A program made the translations under genes and the position numbers. Below the pieces are notes generated by a model. It was not told the DNA's origin. It worked only from the letters and a program-made list of their open reading frames with translations, and ran no database searches. From assembly GCA_024516155.1 (NCBI GenBank), contig JAJJXM010000011.1:901501-965500 (forward strand): a stretch of 64,000 nt of DNA. The letters are read 5' to 3'. This document shows positions 12,399-23,936 of this stretch, piece after piece. The DNA comes from Pyronema omphalodes (Eukaryota; Ascomycota; Pezizomycetes; Pezizales; Pyronemataceae). The stretch's first letter is position 1. Each line of letters starts with the position of its first letter.

Positions 12399-13357
12399 CT
12401 AGCTTCCCAACCTCTGACCCTGCCCTCTATGTCTCCACCCATCACTCCTTCCTGGTATTGCCGTACTTCCCTGACTTCCTCCCACCCTAACAGGTCCCGC
12501 AGCCTGTACAACCCTAGGCGGGGCTGGTACAGCTCTCTCCGCAACCTCCCACCAGCCCTGCACAACATCCGCGGGCCACTGCAACCAATTCGTACCCCCA
12601 CCATGTCTTGGCCAAATATCCGTTAAAAAGAGATAAGCATGAGCGGCCACCAAACCGGTGAGATCATTAATAACATCACCACCCTGAACCAGGGACATGA
12701 GTAGCATTACCCAGGGTAAAAACTTCACCGGAAAAGTGGCGATGAAGAAATTAACCCTACTTGCTGGATCTTCAAAAGCAGACCAGTAATATGCTAAGGC
12801 CAACATTAAGGGACTGATGAAACTGTAGGCGGAGTGTAAGAAGGTGTTGAGTGAGATTATTATGGAGCCGACGAATAATAGGAATATGGTGAAATCTCCT
12901 TTGCGAGCTAATAATACTCGCTCGCAATCGCTAGCGTAACGATAGAGGAAAAAGGGATCTAGAAGAACACCGAGTTGTGGTCTGGATAGAAGAAATGAGG
13001 TGCCGAGACGCCAAAGTTGCAAAGCTTTTAAATTGAAGACATAGTCTGGGAAGTAGACGAAGTTTATCGGGTTGATGAGATTGAGGACGTGGCTCGAGAA
13101 GGAGATTAATAGTGATGCACCGGCCAGAGCTCTGTTTAAAGTTTGTTAGCTTGTTCTTGTTTGCAGTTAAAAGTTTGCAGTTAAATGAATGTTGAATACT
13201 GGTAGACTTCAAGACATCAAAGCTCTCTTAACAAAGGTAGCTTGTAATGCTGTGATAGCTATGTCTATCTTCTTTCTCGATGGTAGGTAAAGCTGGAAAT
13301 GGGAAAATACCTAGCAACCGGTGGAGCGCTGTTAATAAACTCCCCAATATCAGCCAT
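12399..13357 (-). CDS. Derlin (Der1/Dfm1 family), ERAD membrane protein
   Basis: This is a rhomboid-like pseudoprotease of the endoplasmic reticulum that helps retrotranslocate misfolded proteins. Exon 1 (13357-13311) codes MADIGEFINSAPPVAR; a 177-base intron follows, then exon 2 (13131-12399). The total is 259 residues. It shows the PPV/ART-like N-terminus, LQLWRLGTSFLL, the LDPFFLYRYASDCE block and about six hydrophobic segments. The rhomboid catalytic Ser and His are not evident, as expected for derlins. The C-terminus ends with RGQGQRLGS, resembling the SHP box by which derlins bind Cdc48/p97. That favours a Dfm1/Derlin-1-like member over yeast Der1, which lacks it. The intron is longer than its neighbours. 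It is divergently paired with bud13. Confidence 0.88.
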
Positions 13358-13637
13358 CTCTACTACTCTGGATTGTGGTTAAGTGGTGGTTGTAGCAGTT
13401 GTTTCGCGATTTCAAAACGCGGTGATGTCGCGGTTAAGTCGCGGCGAATGGAACTAAAGGTGAGGTGTTCATTAGGCGTCCCAGCATCTGCAGTCGGTTA
13501 GATTACATCATAAAATAGATCCCTGCCTTTGTGTTCACCAGCTCATGTGAGCGGGTAACTAGCGTCTTCACGTCGATAGCTTCACGACGCGACTCGACCT
13601 CCGAATTCCCAGCCAGCAATACAGCGACAAAGCAACA
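13358..13637. promoter_or_regulatory. Shared divergent promoter, derlin / bud13
   Basis: There are 280 bases between two diverging start codons, so both promoters must lie here. No TATA box or repeated operator-like motif stands out. Confidence 0.45.
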
Positions 13638-14603
13638 ATGTCCGGATCTTCCCTTGCAGCATATCTTGCGAAAAATTATCTTACGGCAGACGCACCAGCC
13701 AAGAAAACTACCAAAAAACGAAAGAGAAAAGAGGGTGCCGCGAATGTTGAAGCTGGAATTACAATTAATGACGATGATGCTACAACATGGAACGATAATG
13801 CCAATAAATCAGAGGATGAAGATTCCCCGGTGATTCTGGGTGGAATACAAAAGACATTCAAGAAAAAAACTACAAGCGGTTGGAAAACTATTGCAGAGGC
13901 AGAGGAAACGGCGGCGGCTGATAAAATCCTCGCTGCCAATATGGGTGATCGTGTACAGGATGAGGAACCAGCTGTTGAGGATACAGAGGGTGTGTTGAAG
14001 ATGGAGTCGGGAGTTCATGCTGGATTACAAACTGGGGCACAAGTTGCGGCACAATTGGCTGCCGCAAAGGAGGCGGAGAGGAAGAGGTTTATGGAAGCGG
14101 ATCCGATGGAGAGCGGGAGGGGACAGGAAACTATCTACCGTGATGCGTCGGGAAGGATAATCAATATTGCGATGCAGAGAGCAGAGGCTAGGAAAAAGAT
14201 TGCGGAGGAGGAGGAGAAGGCTTTGAAGGAGAAGGAGTTACAGAAGGGAGACGTACAAAAACTTCAAGCTGAGGAAAGACGGAAAAAATTGGAGGATGCA
14301 AAGTTTATGACGCTTGCTAGGTATGCTGATGATAAGGAAATGAATGACGAGATGAAAGATCAAGATAGATGGAATGACCCCGCGGCGGCTTTCCTGACAA
14401 AGAAAAAAGGCGGCGGAAAGAGTAAAACTGGAAGACCGGTATATATGGGGCCTGCAGCACCGAATCGATTCGGCATTAGGCCAGGACATAAATGGGATGG
14501 TGTAGATAGAGGAAACGGGTTTGAAGCAAAGTGGTTCATGGCACAGAATAAGAAGAAGGAGACAGTACAAAGAAGGTATGAGAGTATGATGGATATTGAT
14601 TAG
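13638..14603 (+). CDS. bud13: Pre-mRNA-splicing factor Bud13/Cwc26 (RES complex)
   Basis: Bud13 is a subunit of the RES (retention and splicing) complex of the activated spliceosome, acting in the nucleus with Snu17 and Pml1. It is an intronless frame of 321 residues. It has the conserved N-terminal SLAAYLAKNYLT, a Lys/Arg-rich stretch (about 22-33), the ETIYRDASGRII block (about 175), a charged coiled coil (about 185-225) and the hallmark C-terminus RFGIRPGHKWDGVDRGNGFE. A UHM-ligand-like Trp sits in this last block. The start at 13638 gives the conserved N-terminus. The length is normal for filamentous fungi. The family is certain. Confidence 0.95.
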   Translation: MSGSSLAAYLAKNYLTADAPAKKTTKKRKRKEGAANVEAGITINDDDATTWNDNANKSEDEDSPVILGGIQKTFKKKTTSGWKTIAEAEETAAADKILAANMGDRVQDEEPAVEDTEGVLKMESGVHAGLQTGAQVAAQLAAAKEAERKRFMEADPMESGRGQETIYRDASGRIINIAMQRAEARKKIAEEEEKALKEKELQKGDVQKLQAEERRKKLEDAKFMTLARYADDKEMNDEMKDQDRWNDPAAAFLTKKKGGGKSKTGRPVYMGPAAPNRFGIRPGHKWDGVDRGNGFEAKWFMAQNKKKETVQRRYESMMDID

Positions 14604-16027
14604 ATATTCTGTAATTTGCCTTGGTTGGATATCATAGCGCGGTTGTTTTGTATATTTTTTTTTTCTAGATTAATCACCACAGCATTGGCCTTCTGGAAAT
14701 TAACTGGCCTCGAGATGACCACTCATAAGAAACTACAGTAACGTATGTGTACTCTCTGATGAAATTTTTTCCGTTAAATTTTGGGTTCGTAATACTTCGC
14801 AACTTAGATTTAAAATTCATGGATTTGGTTCACCTACCCAACTGTAAAGTACGCTATAAATCTCATGATTCTCAGATAAACAGTGCTGGAGTTACACCCT
14901 CTGCCGGAGAATGGAATAATGGACACCACAAATTGCCTGGTGGAGAACATGGCACTATCTTTAAATTTTAAATGAATATTTTGAACACCCAAAATTACAA
15001 AGAGGAAGGGAGAAGAAGGGTTTTCTGGGGCCTCTGGAGTATACAGGGATCATTCCAATGCCCGCCATTCACGTCATTCACGTTATTCGAGTCTATCAAA
15101 TTACCGAGAAACTCATCTTCAATTGCATCCCCCAGATATGGTATTTCATGCACAATACGTATAATCTCCAATCCCAATCCCCAACTCGATGATTGTATGA
15201 AAAGCGGCTATCCTATCGCATCCTATCCAATCCTATTCCACACCCACATCCACGTCCAACATACACATTACATCATATGGTATCTCCCAATCCAATCTTC
15301 CAATTCAATCCCTAAAGTTTCTTACTATCTGCAATCAACAAACTTTAAGAACTTTAACCCTCCGAATGTATACACCATCCTCCAGTCCATTCAATATGTC
15401 ATTGTCTTCGACGACGTCCTATCCCGAGACCCTCAAACTGCTACCAGTATCACTCGTATCACTTTCTTCTGTTCGCATCGTTGCCTCCACTCGCCAAGCT
15501 GCTTTCGCTAAATCAAAAATCCCAAAAAAAACGCACCCTTTGCCCAAAAAAGAGTCCAATAAAAAATCAACCCGTATACGCCCACAATATCCGAAGCTAG
15601 CAGATAATCAATCAGAATAAAGAAAGAAAGGCAGAAAGAAAGAAAGAAAAAAAGAAAACTAGGAAGTAGATATATGGTCTGTAATAAATAAAGAAAAAAG
15701 AGAAAGGTATAAAAAAAGAGAGATAAAAAAAGAGAGATAAAAAAAGCGGCTAAAAAGGCAAAAACTTTAACTCCTTCCATGCTCACAGAAAAGCTCCAAA
15801 TCTGCAAAAAAAAAAATAATAAAAAAAAAAAAAAAAGAAAAAAAAAGTGCAATTGTGCAATAAGTGCATATCAAACAATTCAAAAAAAAAAAGACAAAAA
15901 AACATAAAAACAAAGAAACAAACAAAGAAAAAAAAGCAATTCAAAAGAATATAGAAATAGGTAAGGTTGCTAAAGGGAATATTTGCTAAGTGGCATATAA
16001 TGCCACCTAATCAAGCGCCCTGTGTCT
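14604..16027. other. Convergent intergenic region, no gene supported
   Basis: This lies between the stops of bud13 (+) and the JmjC gene (-). Some longer open frames (for example 14972-15511) show low-complexity composition and no family resemblance, so they are not called. The last 400 bases are extremely A-rich. Confidence 0.45.
15616..15960. repeat. A-rich low-complexity tract
   Basis: Runs of A interrupted by G, with AAAGAAAGAAAG- and AAAAAAGAGAGATAA-type simple repeats. It is the 3' flank of the JmjC gene on the minus strand, where it reads as a pyrimidine (T/C) tract. Confidence 0.8.
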
Positions 16028-19000
16028 CTAACACACTGCTCCCCCGCTCTGTCCCCTTACTCTCAGCCCCAGACTTAACTGTCTTAAATTCTCAAATGTC
16101 GTCTGTCCGTCCCCTTGCTGCGGCGAGCCTGCCGAAGTTGTAGAGCCTCCAGAGCCCCCTTGAGTTACTGATCCCGCTGTAGCAGCCTTGGATGGCGAGT
16201 CTTTTTTTGTCTTCCGAGCTGGTGTTTGCTCTGGTGATTCCTCTTCCGCTTTACGCTTAATGCTCTTGTTTCCGCTGGTATATGTCTTGCCCCCTGATAC
16301 AGATCCGCGGTGCAAAGCTGCTATGTACTCCTGCTGAATTTCAGGTGCACAAGGCGTTACGGGAGGGTGCATCTGTTTTTCCAGCTTTGGTGTACGTGGG
16401 GTTTGCTTGGTAGGTGAACCCTGACGTGGAGTATCGTCAATGGGAGGAGCCATAATGGCGGCATCCGTAGGGGTGACGGGGGCACTGGTATACTGAGCCG
16501 GAGTTTCATTGAGGATAGAAGTAGCAATATCAAGAGCAGGGGGAAGTTTCTTGTAGGGAGTATTTGGTGAGGATTCGGGACTAGGAGTCTTCTTGCCGCG
16601 CTTTCTGGAGCTCTGTTTAGGGGAGTTTGACTTCGATTTAGAGACACGGCCCCGAGGCGCAGAAGGGGTTTCAACTGGTGCAGTTGATGCAGTAGACTGA
16701 ATAGCCTCGATGGCATCCATAGGCTCTAAGGATGCCTCAGACTTAATGGGGACCATTGGGACTTCTCTTGCTGCTTCTACAACTGGTTCCGCTGAGGTGG
16801 GCGTGGTCTTTGTAGGTGTTGCTATGGGAGAAGCGATGACGGGTGGTAGAGCCAGCTTTGCAGGGGTGGGTCGAAGGGTGGGTGGTGACCTAAGTATAAC
16901 CGATCTCGTAGGTTCCGCTACCGGAGCGGCCTGGGTGGGGGTTTCAACGGTTTTAGCGGGAGTTTCAACAGTGGACTTTTGTCTGTCGACAGTGGCTCTT
17001 CGTCGAGAAAGCTTCTCTTGGCGGCGGTGAACTTGCTCGGTTTTCTTCTGGGCCTTTTTGGCTTCTTGAGCGGCGAGCTTGTCGTGTGCAAGTTTCCATG
17101 TCTCTTGGTGTAGACATTTCTTCTGTTTTAATTTTAGCATTGTTTTTGTGTCAAGAGAATGGGCATTTTACCTTAAGGACCTTGCAATCGTCGCATGAGG
17201 GCTTTCTTCCTTTGTAGCCACTTGGGGGTCCTGATTCACCGCCCTTCCTTGGAGTTAACTTCTGTGCAGGTGTAGCTGAAACAGGAACAGATTCCATGCG
17301 AGACTCAATGGAAGACTTAGTCGGAGCTGCCCTAGACGGTGAAGCCTCGACTGGTTCTTCTTCATAATCAACCTCCGTTTCATCCTTCTGTTGGGCCTGA
17401 TCAACGACAACTGCCTTCTCATCATCGCACCATCCACGAGCCCGGATCTCCTCCTTGTGTTTGCAACCCGTCTTCTTCAACCGACAGCTCTCGCATCCAA
17501 TCCGTGGCGGCCCAAGATTAGAGAGCTTCTTAACGTATATACTACCATCAGCAAGCTGCAAATACTGATCAGTAGAAGCCTTCTTAGCATCTCCAAGAGG
17601 TGGTAGAAGAGTGGTTTGTCTGCTGCCCCGAGTAGTTTTAGCCTTCTTCGAAGAGCTGGCGGTCTCAAGGCGTCCGGAGTTCTTCCTCTTGGAGGTGATC
17701 GAGTAATGACGCGCCTTGAAAGCACTAGGCGTAGCGGGATGACCAGGGAAGTAATCAAAGTCCTCAAGGGCGGTGTCAGGCGAGATTGAAAGCTTTGAGC
17801 GATCCCTCAAACCGTCTCGTCGCTGCGTATCACCACTTGAAGGCTCGCCTTCGGGCTGTACGGATGTTCCAACAGATGCAATAACTGGGGCTGGTGGAGC
17901 CGAATGTCCAGGAGGGAACCAGCTAGGTTGTGCCCACTCCGGAATTTTCTCACCAGCTTCAACAAGTCCATAGGTTGCACGCTTCCAGTAGCACCAACGA
18001 GCAAAGTGCTTAAGGTACAGGAGAGGATTGCGTTGGATCGGTGGTGGAATAGCTTTCCGAACGGCGTCGACAACCGTCTTGCCCAATTTGGGTTGTCCGA
18101 CACGCTGGGAGCTGGTAATAACACCCATAATAATCATAACGTTCCGGTAGAGGAAATCAAGTAAAGATGGAAATCCCTTAAGCTCTTCCATGGTGTAAGC
18201 TTGGTGAGCGGCCTTTATCCTGCTCTTTACTACAAGGACGTTAGAAAGTATCTCCCTCTCAATTTCCCGCGGCATTCGCTCGCTCTCGATGTAGTTGAAC
18301 ATGGCGGCCCACATTAGAGTGGTGTATCGGGGGTACCGCATTTGCTTTGGAACTCCAGTGACTGCCTCGATGGTGTGGACCTTCATCTGGTTGACATAAA
18401 AGTTGCGGGTGAGGAAATTTCCACCAATAACCAAACTGTCAACGGGAGTGTAGACAGCGTGTATCCATCCGGAAGGAATGAAGAAAGTGTCACCCTTCTC
18501 CAAGGTTATGAGTCTACAAGGCATATCCGGCAATAAATCCGGCAGAAAGGTATAGTTCATTTCGGCAGACGAAGACCACTTCTCGTAAGCCTTCAATGCC
18601 TTCTCGGTTGGCTGAATGACAAGGAAGACCTTCCTTCCCTCGTAAATATGGTAGAAAACGGAGGATCCACCAAAGTCAACATGGAAGTCGGTAAAAGAGT
18701 CCTTAACAGACATCAAGACATATTTTCCAACAGTCGGCTTCGATATGTTTGCAGGAACATGCTTCCAAACACGGTCCACTAGATCAGAGTCCTTGACAGC
18801 CTGAGGCCTTGTAATCATGCTTCCAAGCGGGCTGTTCGAAACCTCACAACTGATGCAGTTGTATATAGTCTCTCTAACCGGGCTCTCAAAGTAATCCGCA
18901 AGACGTCCCATAGTCCACTGATCCTTCGGTGGTTCCTGTGTAACAACATCCATCATGGGGACATGTTTATCAACACCAACCATCTCAGCAACACAGCGAA

Positions 19001-21015
19001 CGGTGAGTCCAGGAGGGATTCTCATGCCCAAAGCATCGGCATCAAGTCGTTTCTCTGGCTCCCAGTCGGACATTGCTGAAGAATTCGAAGCCGCCGAAGA
19101 CTCGCGAACCTCATTGATGGGGGTTCCAGATCTCTTGCGGGTACCGTTTGATGGAAGCTCAGGCGCCTGAGGGATTGAAGTTCCTGGAACAACGGGCTTT
19201 TGTGGCAACTTCTCTGCGTCCATTGAATGCCATGGGGCTGGATTCCATTTCGCTGGAACAATAAAAGGCTGTTCCCAGGTTCTATCCGTATTATCGATAA
19301 TGGCAGCGGTGACAAGTTCTGGCCGTAGCCTGCGAAGGTTGTCCTGTGAAAAGTTGTAGGACTTATCAACAATCTTGTTGATATATGGGTGGATTCTTGG
19401 ATCCGCCGGGTTTCGAACCGGTGCCGAAGATCCGTTGTGAAGTGCATCATAGTCGATAGCAGTGCGAGCACGACCGGAAGACCGTTTCCCTAGAATCAAT
19501 AAGTCAAAATCCAATAAATAAACATTGGAACTGGGATGCTCACAAGTCGACTTGCCATGCGTAGGCTCACATGCCACACAGTAGAACTTGTCAATCTTGT
19601 CAACCGTGGCTTGGTCGAGTTGTAAGCACCGTGCGTGGTGCCAGCCTTTGCAACCATCGCAGCCAATCCATGCACCATTACGCCCATCGTCCTGTGAGTA
19701 GTGAACTTTACAAGTTTGACAGTTCTCTTCTTCGCCAGATGGTTGTAACGAAGATCCGGGCTCATTAGAATTAGTTTTTACTTTAGGTTTACGAGTAGAT
19801 TTTTTAATCTCCGGTGGTCTGGACATTCTGGAACTAGAGCGTCGGCTTCGTGGCTTATTCTCCTGATTTCTTGTAAGCATTAGGGACTTGGACAGAAGGT
19901 AAAATACTAACAGCACTTGGATTGCCAGCGGAAACCTTTGCAAGATTCTCAGCCTCAGTACACTCAGGCGTAAGATTTGTGCCGATCTCCAACTTTTCAG
20001 ACTGGTCATAACCAGAAGTCACAGAGCTTGCAATGACATGGTCTTCTTGTGTTGGTGTTGGTAGAGATGTGCCCGCTGAGTCAACAACCGGATAGTCTTC
20101 CTTTGACTGATTCTGGACAGGTGTAAGAGGTTGCTTGGCTTGCACAGTTTGCTGATCAGCCATAGTTGTATCCTCCGTAACAAAAGGCATTCTACTACTT
20201 GAGGAAGCCTTGGTCCATGTTGGAGTATATCCGTTGACTCTCATATCAGCACCAGATGCTGTAGAGAATGATCTCTGATCCGGATATACTGCAGTGGAAG
20301 ATCGCCCGATCTCGGGGGACTTTGAAAAGGCATTTCCCCTGGGTAATCCTTGTGCTTCTGAATATTCAAGTAGCGGCTCATCTTGTGGAGAAAGAAGCTC
20401 CGACAGCGGAATTGATGGACGGCGAGGAATTGACGTGTGATTAAATTCGATATCTCGACCGGTAGAGTGCGCCCGTCTCTCGTAACCAATGGGGCCGTAG
20501 TTGGTTTCATGTGTGGAATTCCTACGGGCGTTTGACGGCCCAACAGGTATCGTGGTAGCTCCGCCGAGATGGTAGTAATCTGGGCCTCTGAAGCCTGCTG
20601 TTGGTAAGACAGGTGAGTGCGATGGAGGAATACAATGCGAGGAAGTTATTTGTCCAGCTCCATGAAGTAATGCGATGTCGGCAAGAGTATCGAGGGGGTT
20701 GCTCGGGGGTAATTCCGATACAATGTGAGGGGGGATGTCGGAGTTGCTAGCTACCGCCTGAGCTGTTAAGCTGTGCTCTTGTGCGTTTTGTAACGGCACT
20801 GCCGACGGATATTGTGGAGGGATAGATGAAGTACTCAAGGGAGCGTTGTCATTTGAAACCGAAGATTCCCGAGCGTATGTCATCTGTGTAGAAGTTGGAA
20901 ATGGGGAGAGGGGTTCGACTGCTGTGCGCGCAAAATCGGGCGACGGAGTTCGAAACCCCCAACGGGAGCCGTAGGGAAAGCCTTCTCGTTGAGCAGCCAT
21001 CGCCGTGGAGGTCAA
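16028..21015 (-). CDS. PHD-finger and JmjC-domain protein, KDM2/Jhd1-like histone demethylase
   Basis: Predicted Fe(II)/2-oxoglutarate-dependent histone lysine demethylase, chromatin-bound. Exons 21015-19912, 19862-19544, 19489-17172 and 17122-16028 give 1611 residues. A disordered N-terminal third (with RTPSPDF and VEPLSPFP) precedes a PHD finger at about 410-460 (CQTCKVHY, IGCDGCKGWHHARC, FYCVAC). The JmjC domain is at about 690-850. The iron ligands are intact: HVD in FHVDFGGSSVFYHIYEG (about 743) and His in PSGWIHAVYTP (about 814). The 2-oxoglutarate Lys in EGRKVFLVI is also present. Two C-terminal Cys motifs, CESCRLKKTGC (about 1141) and CDDCKVLKKKCLH (about 1247), follow; the second spans an intron. 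The first intron joins two long frames that could be mistaken for two genes. The 54-base second intron is stop-free and a multiple of three. Sure of family, less of the N-terminal join. Confidence 0.88.
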
Positions 21016-21865
21016 AAGCGGACCTTGGAGCTCGAAATTGACCGACCCGTCGATGGCGGAATAGTTGAGGGAAAGGGCGCGCAGCTATAGGTGCCGCCGG
21101 AGGTGGTCGCGGTAGAGTTGAGGTGTGTATGGGAGTGGTGAGCGTAAATAGGTCGACGGAGACGGCAGGAAGCGAGGACTAAGCGTATTTCTCTTGTCGT
21201 CGCGAATTTTCGGGTTCCTGTCGATCGCGATAACGGGAGCGAGGTGTTTTTCAAGTTAAGAGGGTGGTAATGAGGACGTCGACGGTTGCTCTCGAGCTTG
21301 TTGGTAGGTGTTGTGTCGTTGTGGAGGGGGGCGGGAGATGATGTGAGTGGCCTGGGTCGGTTTGATTTGGAGGGTTTGGAGTGGGCAGTGGTATTGATGG
21401 GAGGTAGCAACCAACGGAGAAGAGCAACAGCTTCCTCCGTGGGGGGGGGGGGTGGTGTGTATGTTTGGTATAACGGAGAAGAGACAGAAAACGCAGTTCC
21501 GGGACGACACGGGGAAATAAGATGGCTTCCTGCTGCAAACAATGCACTTGAAGAGCGTCGCGGAGGAGCAGCAGCAGTAGAAAGAAGGTCGGGTACGAAA
21601 CACAGAGATAAACTCGCGATCAGCGAAGCGAATATTTGAGATCAGAGAGGGCAACTGTGGAGGGGAGTATGAGAATGCCCCAGCTAAGCCACAGCCAGTA
21701 GCTGAATGGATTATTATACAGTGGCAGTCGGAGCAAAAGCAAAACAGCGGCAATCGGGGGTCGAGAAAGCGATGGTGATCGCAGTGACAGCTTGAAGAAA
21801 TGCGGATATTCGCGGAGCAGCTGAAGAGTAGTTTGAACAGTTTGAGCAGTTTGGCAGGCAGCCTC

Positions 21866-21973
21866 AGTTCAGAGTTCAGAGTTCAGAGTTCAGAGTTCAG
21901 AGTTCAGAGTTCAGAGTTCAGAGTTCAGAGTTCAGAGTTCAGAGTTCAGAGTTCTGAGTTCTGAGTTCAGAGG
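21866..21973. repeat. Heptamer microsatellite (AGTTCAG)n
   Basis: About fifteen head-to-tail copies of AGTTCAG. They are nearly perfect until the last few, which read AGTTCTG. It lies about 850 bases upstream of the JmjC start codon. Confidence 0.9.
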
Positions 21974-22004
21974 GCAGCAAGTGAGCAACAGAGCAGGTGG
22001 GAGA

Positions 22005-22058
22005 GTCAGCAGCAAGCAGCAACAGCAGCAGGAGCAGCAGCAGCAGCAGCAGTTGAGT
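22005..22058. repeat. CAG/AGC-rich trinucleotide tract
   Basis: An imperfect CAG/AGC repeat (AGCAGCAAGCAGC..., then CAGCAGCAG runs), just beyond the heptamer array. Confidence 0.75.
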
Positions 22059-22810
22059 TGCGACCATTCCGCATGGAGGCCCCCATCTGCACCGATCTCC
22101 CCCCCCCCCTCTCCCCCACAGACAAGCCAGTAGCCATTCGACGTGCTCTCTTCGCTACGAGCCTCACGCAGCGAGCTCAACTCTATCGACGCCCTCACCG
22201 AGCTCGCTTCTCCACAAGTTCCCACCAGCTATCTCGCTAATTGGCACGGATTTGGCGATATCGCTTGTTGTTTGACGAATGTCGCGGTTACTCATGTTGG
22301 CACGGAAACAGCTTCTATCCGCCGACTGCAATCCCCCTCGAACACTATTCTTACTTGACAAGTACATCAGCTTTCACAGATTAATTCCTTCAACTCCACA
22401 ATCCTCGCCTCGTACATCACGATGGATGTTTCTCATGCCACCATCCCACGCGAGAATGCGTTAGAACCGAGTCGATGCGGTAGTTAGTCCTCCAAACTAT
22501 GCAATACGCCGTTGATCCCACAGCACTCGTTATAAATACCAGATGGACGAACCCCCCGGTAGTAGTTGTTATAAGGTAGCATTTATGCAACAATATTTGC
22601 TGCCCGGTCTTGTCTAACAAAGGGGTGAGAATGCAGTACTGTAATTATGAACTACTGGAGGGTACACGATGATTACAGCAAGGCACGAACGAAGCACGTT
22701 AAGCATTCTACACTTACCTGCCATCGTACATTCACAACAAGCACTTTGGATGGATCTATAATTTCGATTCTAATCCACTGATCCCACACAGCAGCAGAAC
22801 AGGACTCCTC

Positions 22811-23392
22811 ATGACACCATCACAGCTAGTGACGGTGTCAAGCCAACTTTCGATCCTTCGTCAACAACCTCGTCGATCTACATCACCTCCACCTCCACCT
22901 CTCAGCTGGTCTTGTCACCGTTGCCCTCAACGCGGCTACTACCGTTTCTCCGCTATTCGAAACCGATGCCTATGGTGCTCACATCGTTTCTGTCTTACAT
23001 GCCGGGCTAAAACCAACTTTGAACTGTTCGAATTATGGAAGAGCTACCGGGAATATGACCCTGAGATGGAATATGAGATTGAGAGGCTGGAGGAAATGTT
23101 ACTCGAGCCTGGAACTTCGAAGAGAGCTCGTCAGCCAGTTGCAATACCAAACTCGGTCTCTGTAGAGGCTCAGAATAGGAAGACCCAGGATATCAAGACT
23201 AATACAGCTGAAGTGGATGATAAGAATAGTGATGCTAAAAACCCTGAGGATAAAGATACAGATGAGACTAACGGAGACGTCACACTATGCGATACCTCTT
23301 TCATCTGCTTCGGCGAACCCATTGTTATGGATGATCAATCTCTTCTTTTCACCGCATTTACTACTTTTGAGATCAAAAATCGAATGCAATGA
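22811..23392 (+). CDS. Small protein with a cysteine-rich zinc-finger-like motif
   Basis: I do not recognise a named family. It is a single frame of 193 residues. A short Pro-rich N-terminus (PPPPPLS at about 26-32) precedes a compact Cys cluster, WSCHRCPQ then CLWCSHRFCLTC (about 33-65). The pattern C-x2-C ... C-x2-C-x4-C-x2-C fits binding of one or two zinc ions. A charged segment follows (EYDPEMEYEIERLEEMLLE), then a hydrophilic Asp/Lys/Asn-rich linker and a short hydrophobic end. No signal peptide or membrane segment is seen. The start at 22811 is the first ATG of the frame. The Cys spacing makes chance unlikely, but no role can be given. Confidence 0.55.
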   Translation: MTPSQLVTVSSQLSILRQQPRRSTSPPPPPLSWSCHRCPQRGYYRFSAIRNRCLWCSHRFCLTCRAKTNFELFELWKSYREYDPEMEYEIERLEEMLLEPGTSKRARQPVAIPNSVSVEAQNRKTQDIKTNTAEVDDKNSDAKNPEDKDTDETNGDVTLCDTSFICFGEPIVMDDQSLLFTAFTTFEIKNRMQ

Positions 23393-23936
23393 GCTTCGAT
23401 CTTTCTATGGATCAAAGGGAAATAGGTCATGTAGATAGAAAAGTCCGTATGTACTTATTAGAAAGTCTTAACTTTTCTTAATTCGAGCGTAATTGTCCAC
23501 AATAGCTCATCAATTCATCAATTTAACGCGTACCTTGAAGCTCTATCAAAGCTCCAGAGTTTCCTAGTTCAAATCTTAAGCTCATCTCACATGCGCCGGC
23601 AGTGAGCGGTAAGATCCCTTAGTTTCAATTGACCCCTCCCCAGGCACCACACCACACCTCAAGGTCTGCAGCGTCCGGCAAGGTCAATCATCACGCTAAT
23701 GATGTCACCCGACCCCGCTAAATACTCCAACACCCCGACAATAGTCTAGCATACTGACTACATACAGTGCTAGCATTGCGGCTCCGTAGGCTTCGCACGT
23801 CGGCTTCGATCTGAGATCTTAAAAAATACCAACACCTCCGTAATCCCGGTCCAGTGGGATTCTACATCATCAACAGCAAACACCGATATTGAATAGCAAT
23901 ACTTACCGAGACGATAACGATATTGGCACCATTGTC

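Larger units (their letters stand above)
21016..22810. other. Divergent intergenic region with simple repeats
   Basis: It should hold the promoters and leaders of the JmjC gene (-) and the zinc-finger gene (+). It contains a poly-G run at about 21442, a heptamer microsatellite and a CAG-rich tract. Overlapping short open frames here are repeat-driven and not supported as genes. Confidence 0.45.

Noticed and set aside
14972..15511. 179-codon open frame between bud13 and the JmjC gene
   Set aside because: Low-complexity Ser/Ile/Tyr-rich translation made from CCAATC-type repeats, no family resemblance, and it lies in the shared 3' flank of two convergent genes.
19855..21015. Separate gene ending at 19855 upstream of the JmjC gene
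   Set aside because: A 50-base intron (19911-19863) with GTTAGT donor, CTAAT branch and CAG acceptor joins it in frame to the PHD-JmjC exon. The total length is then a multiple of three, so one gene is more likely.
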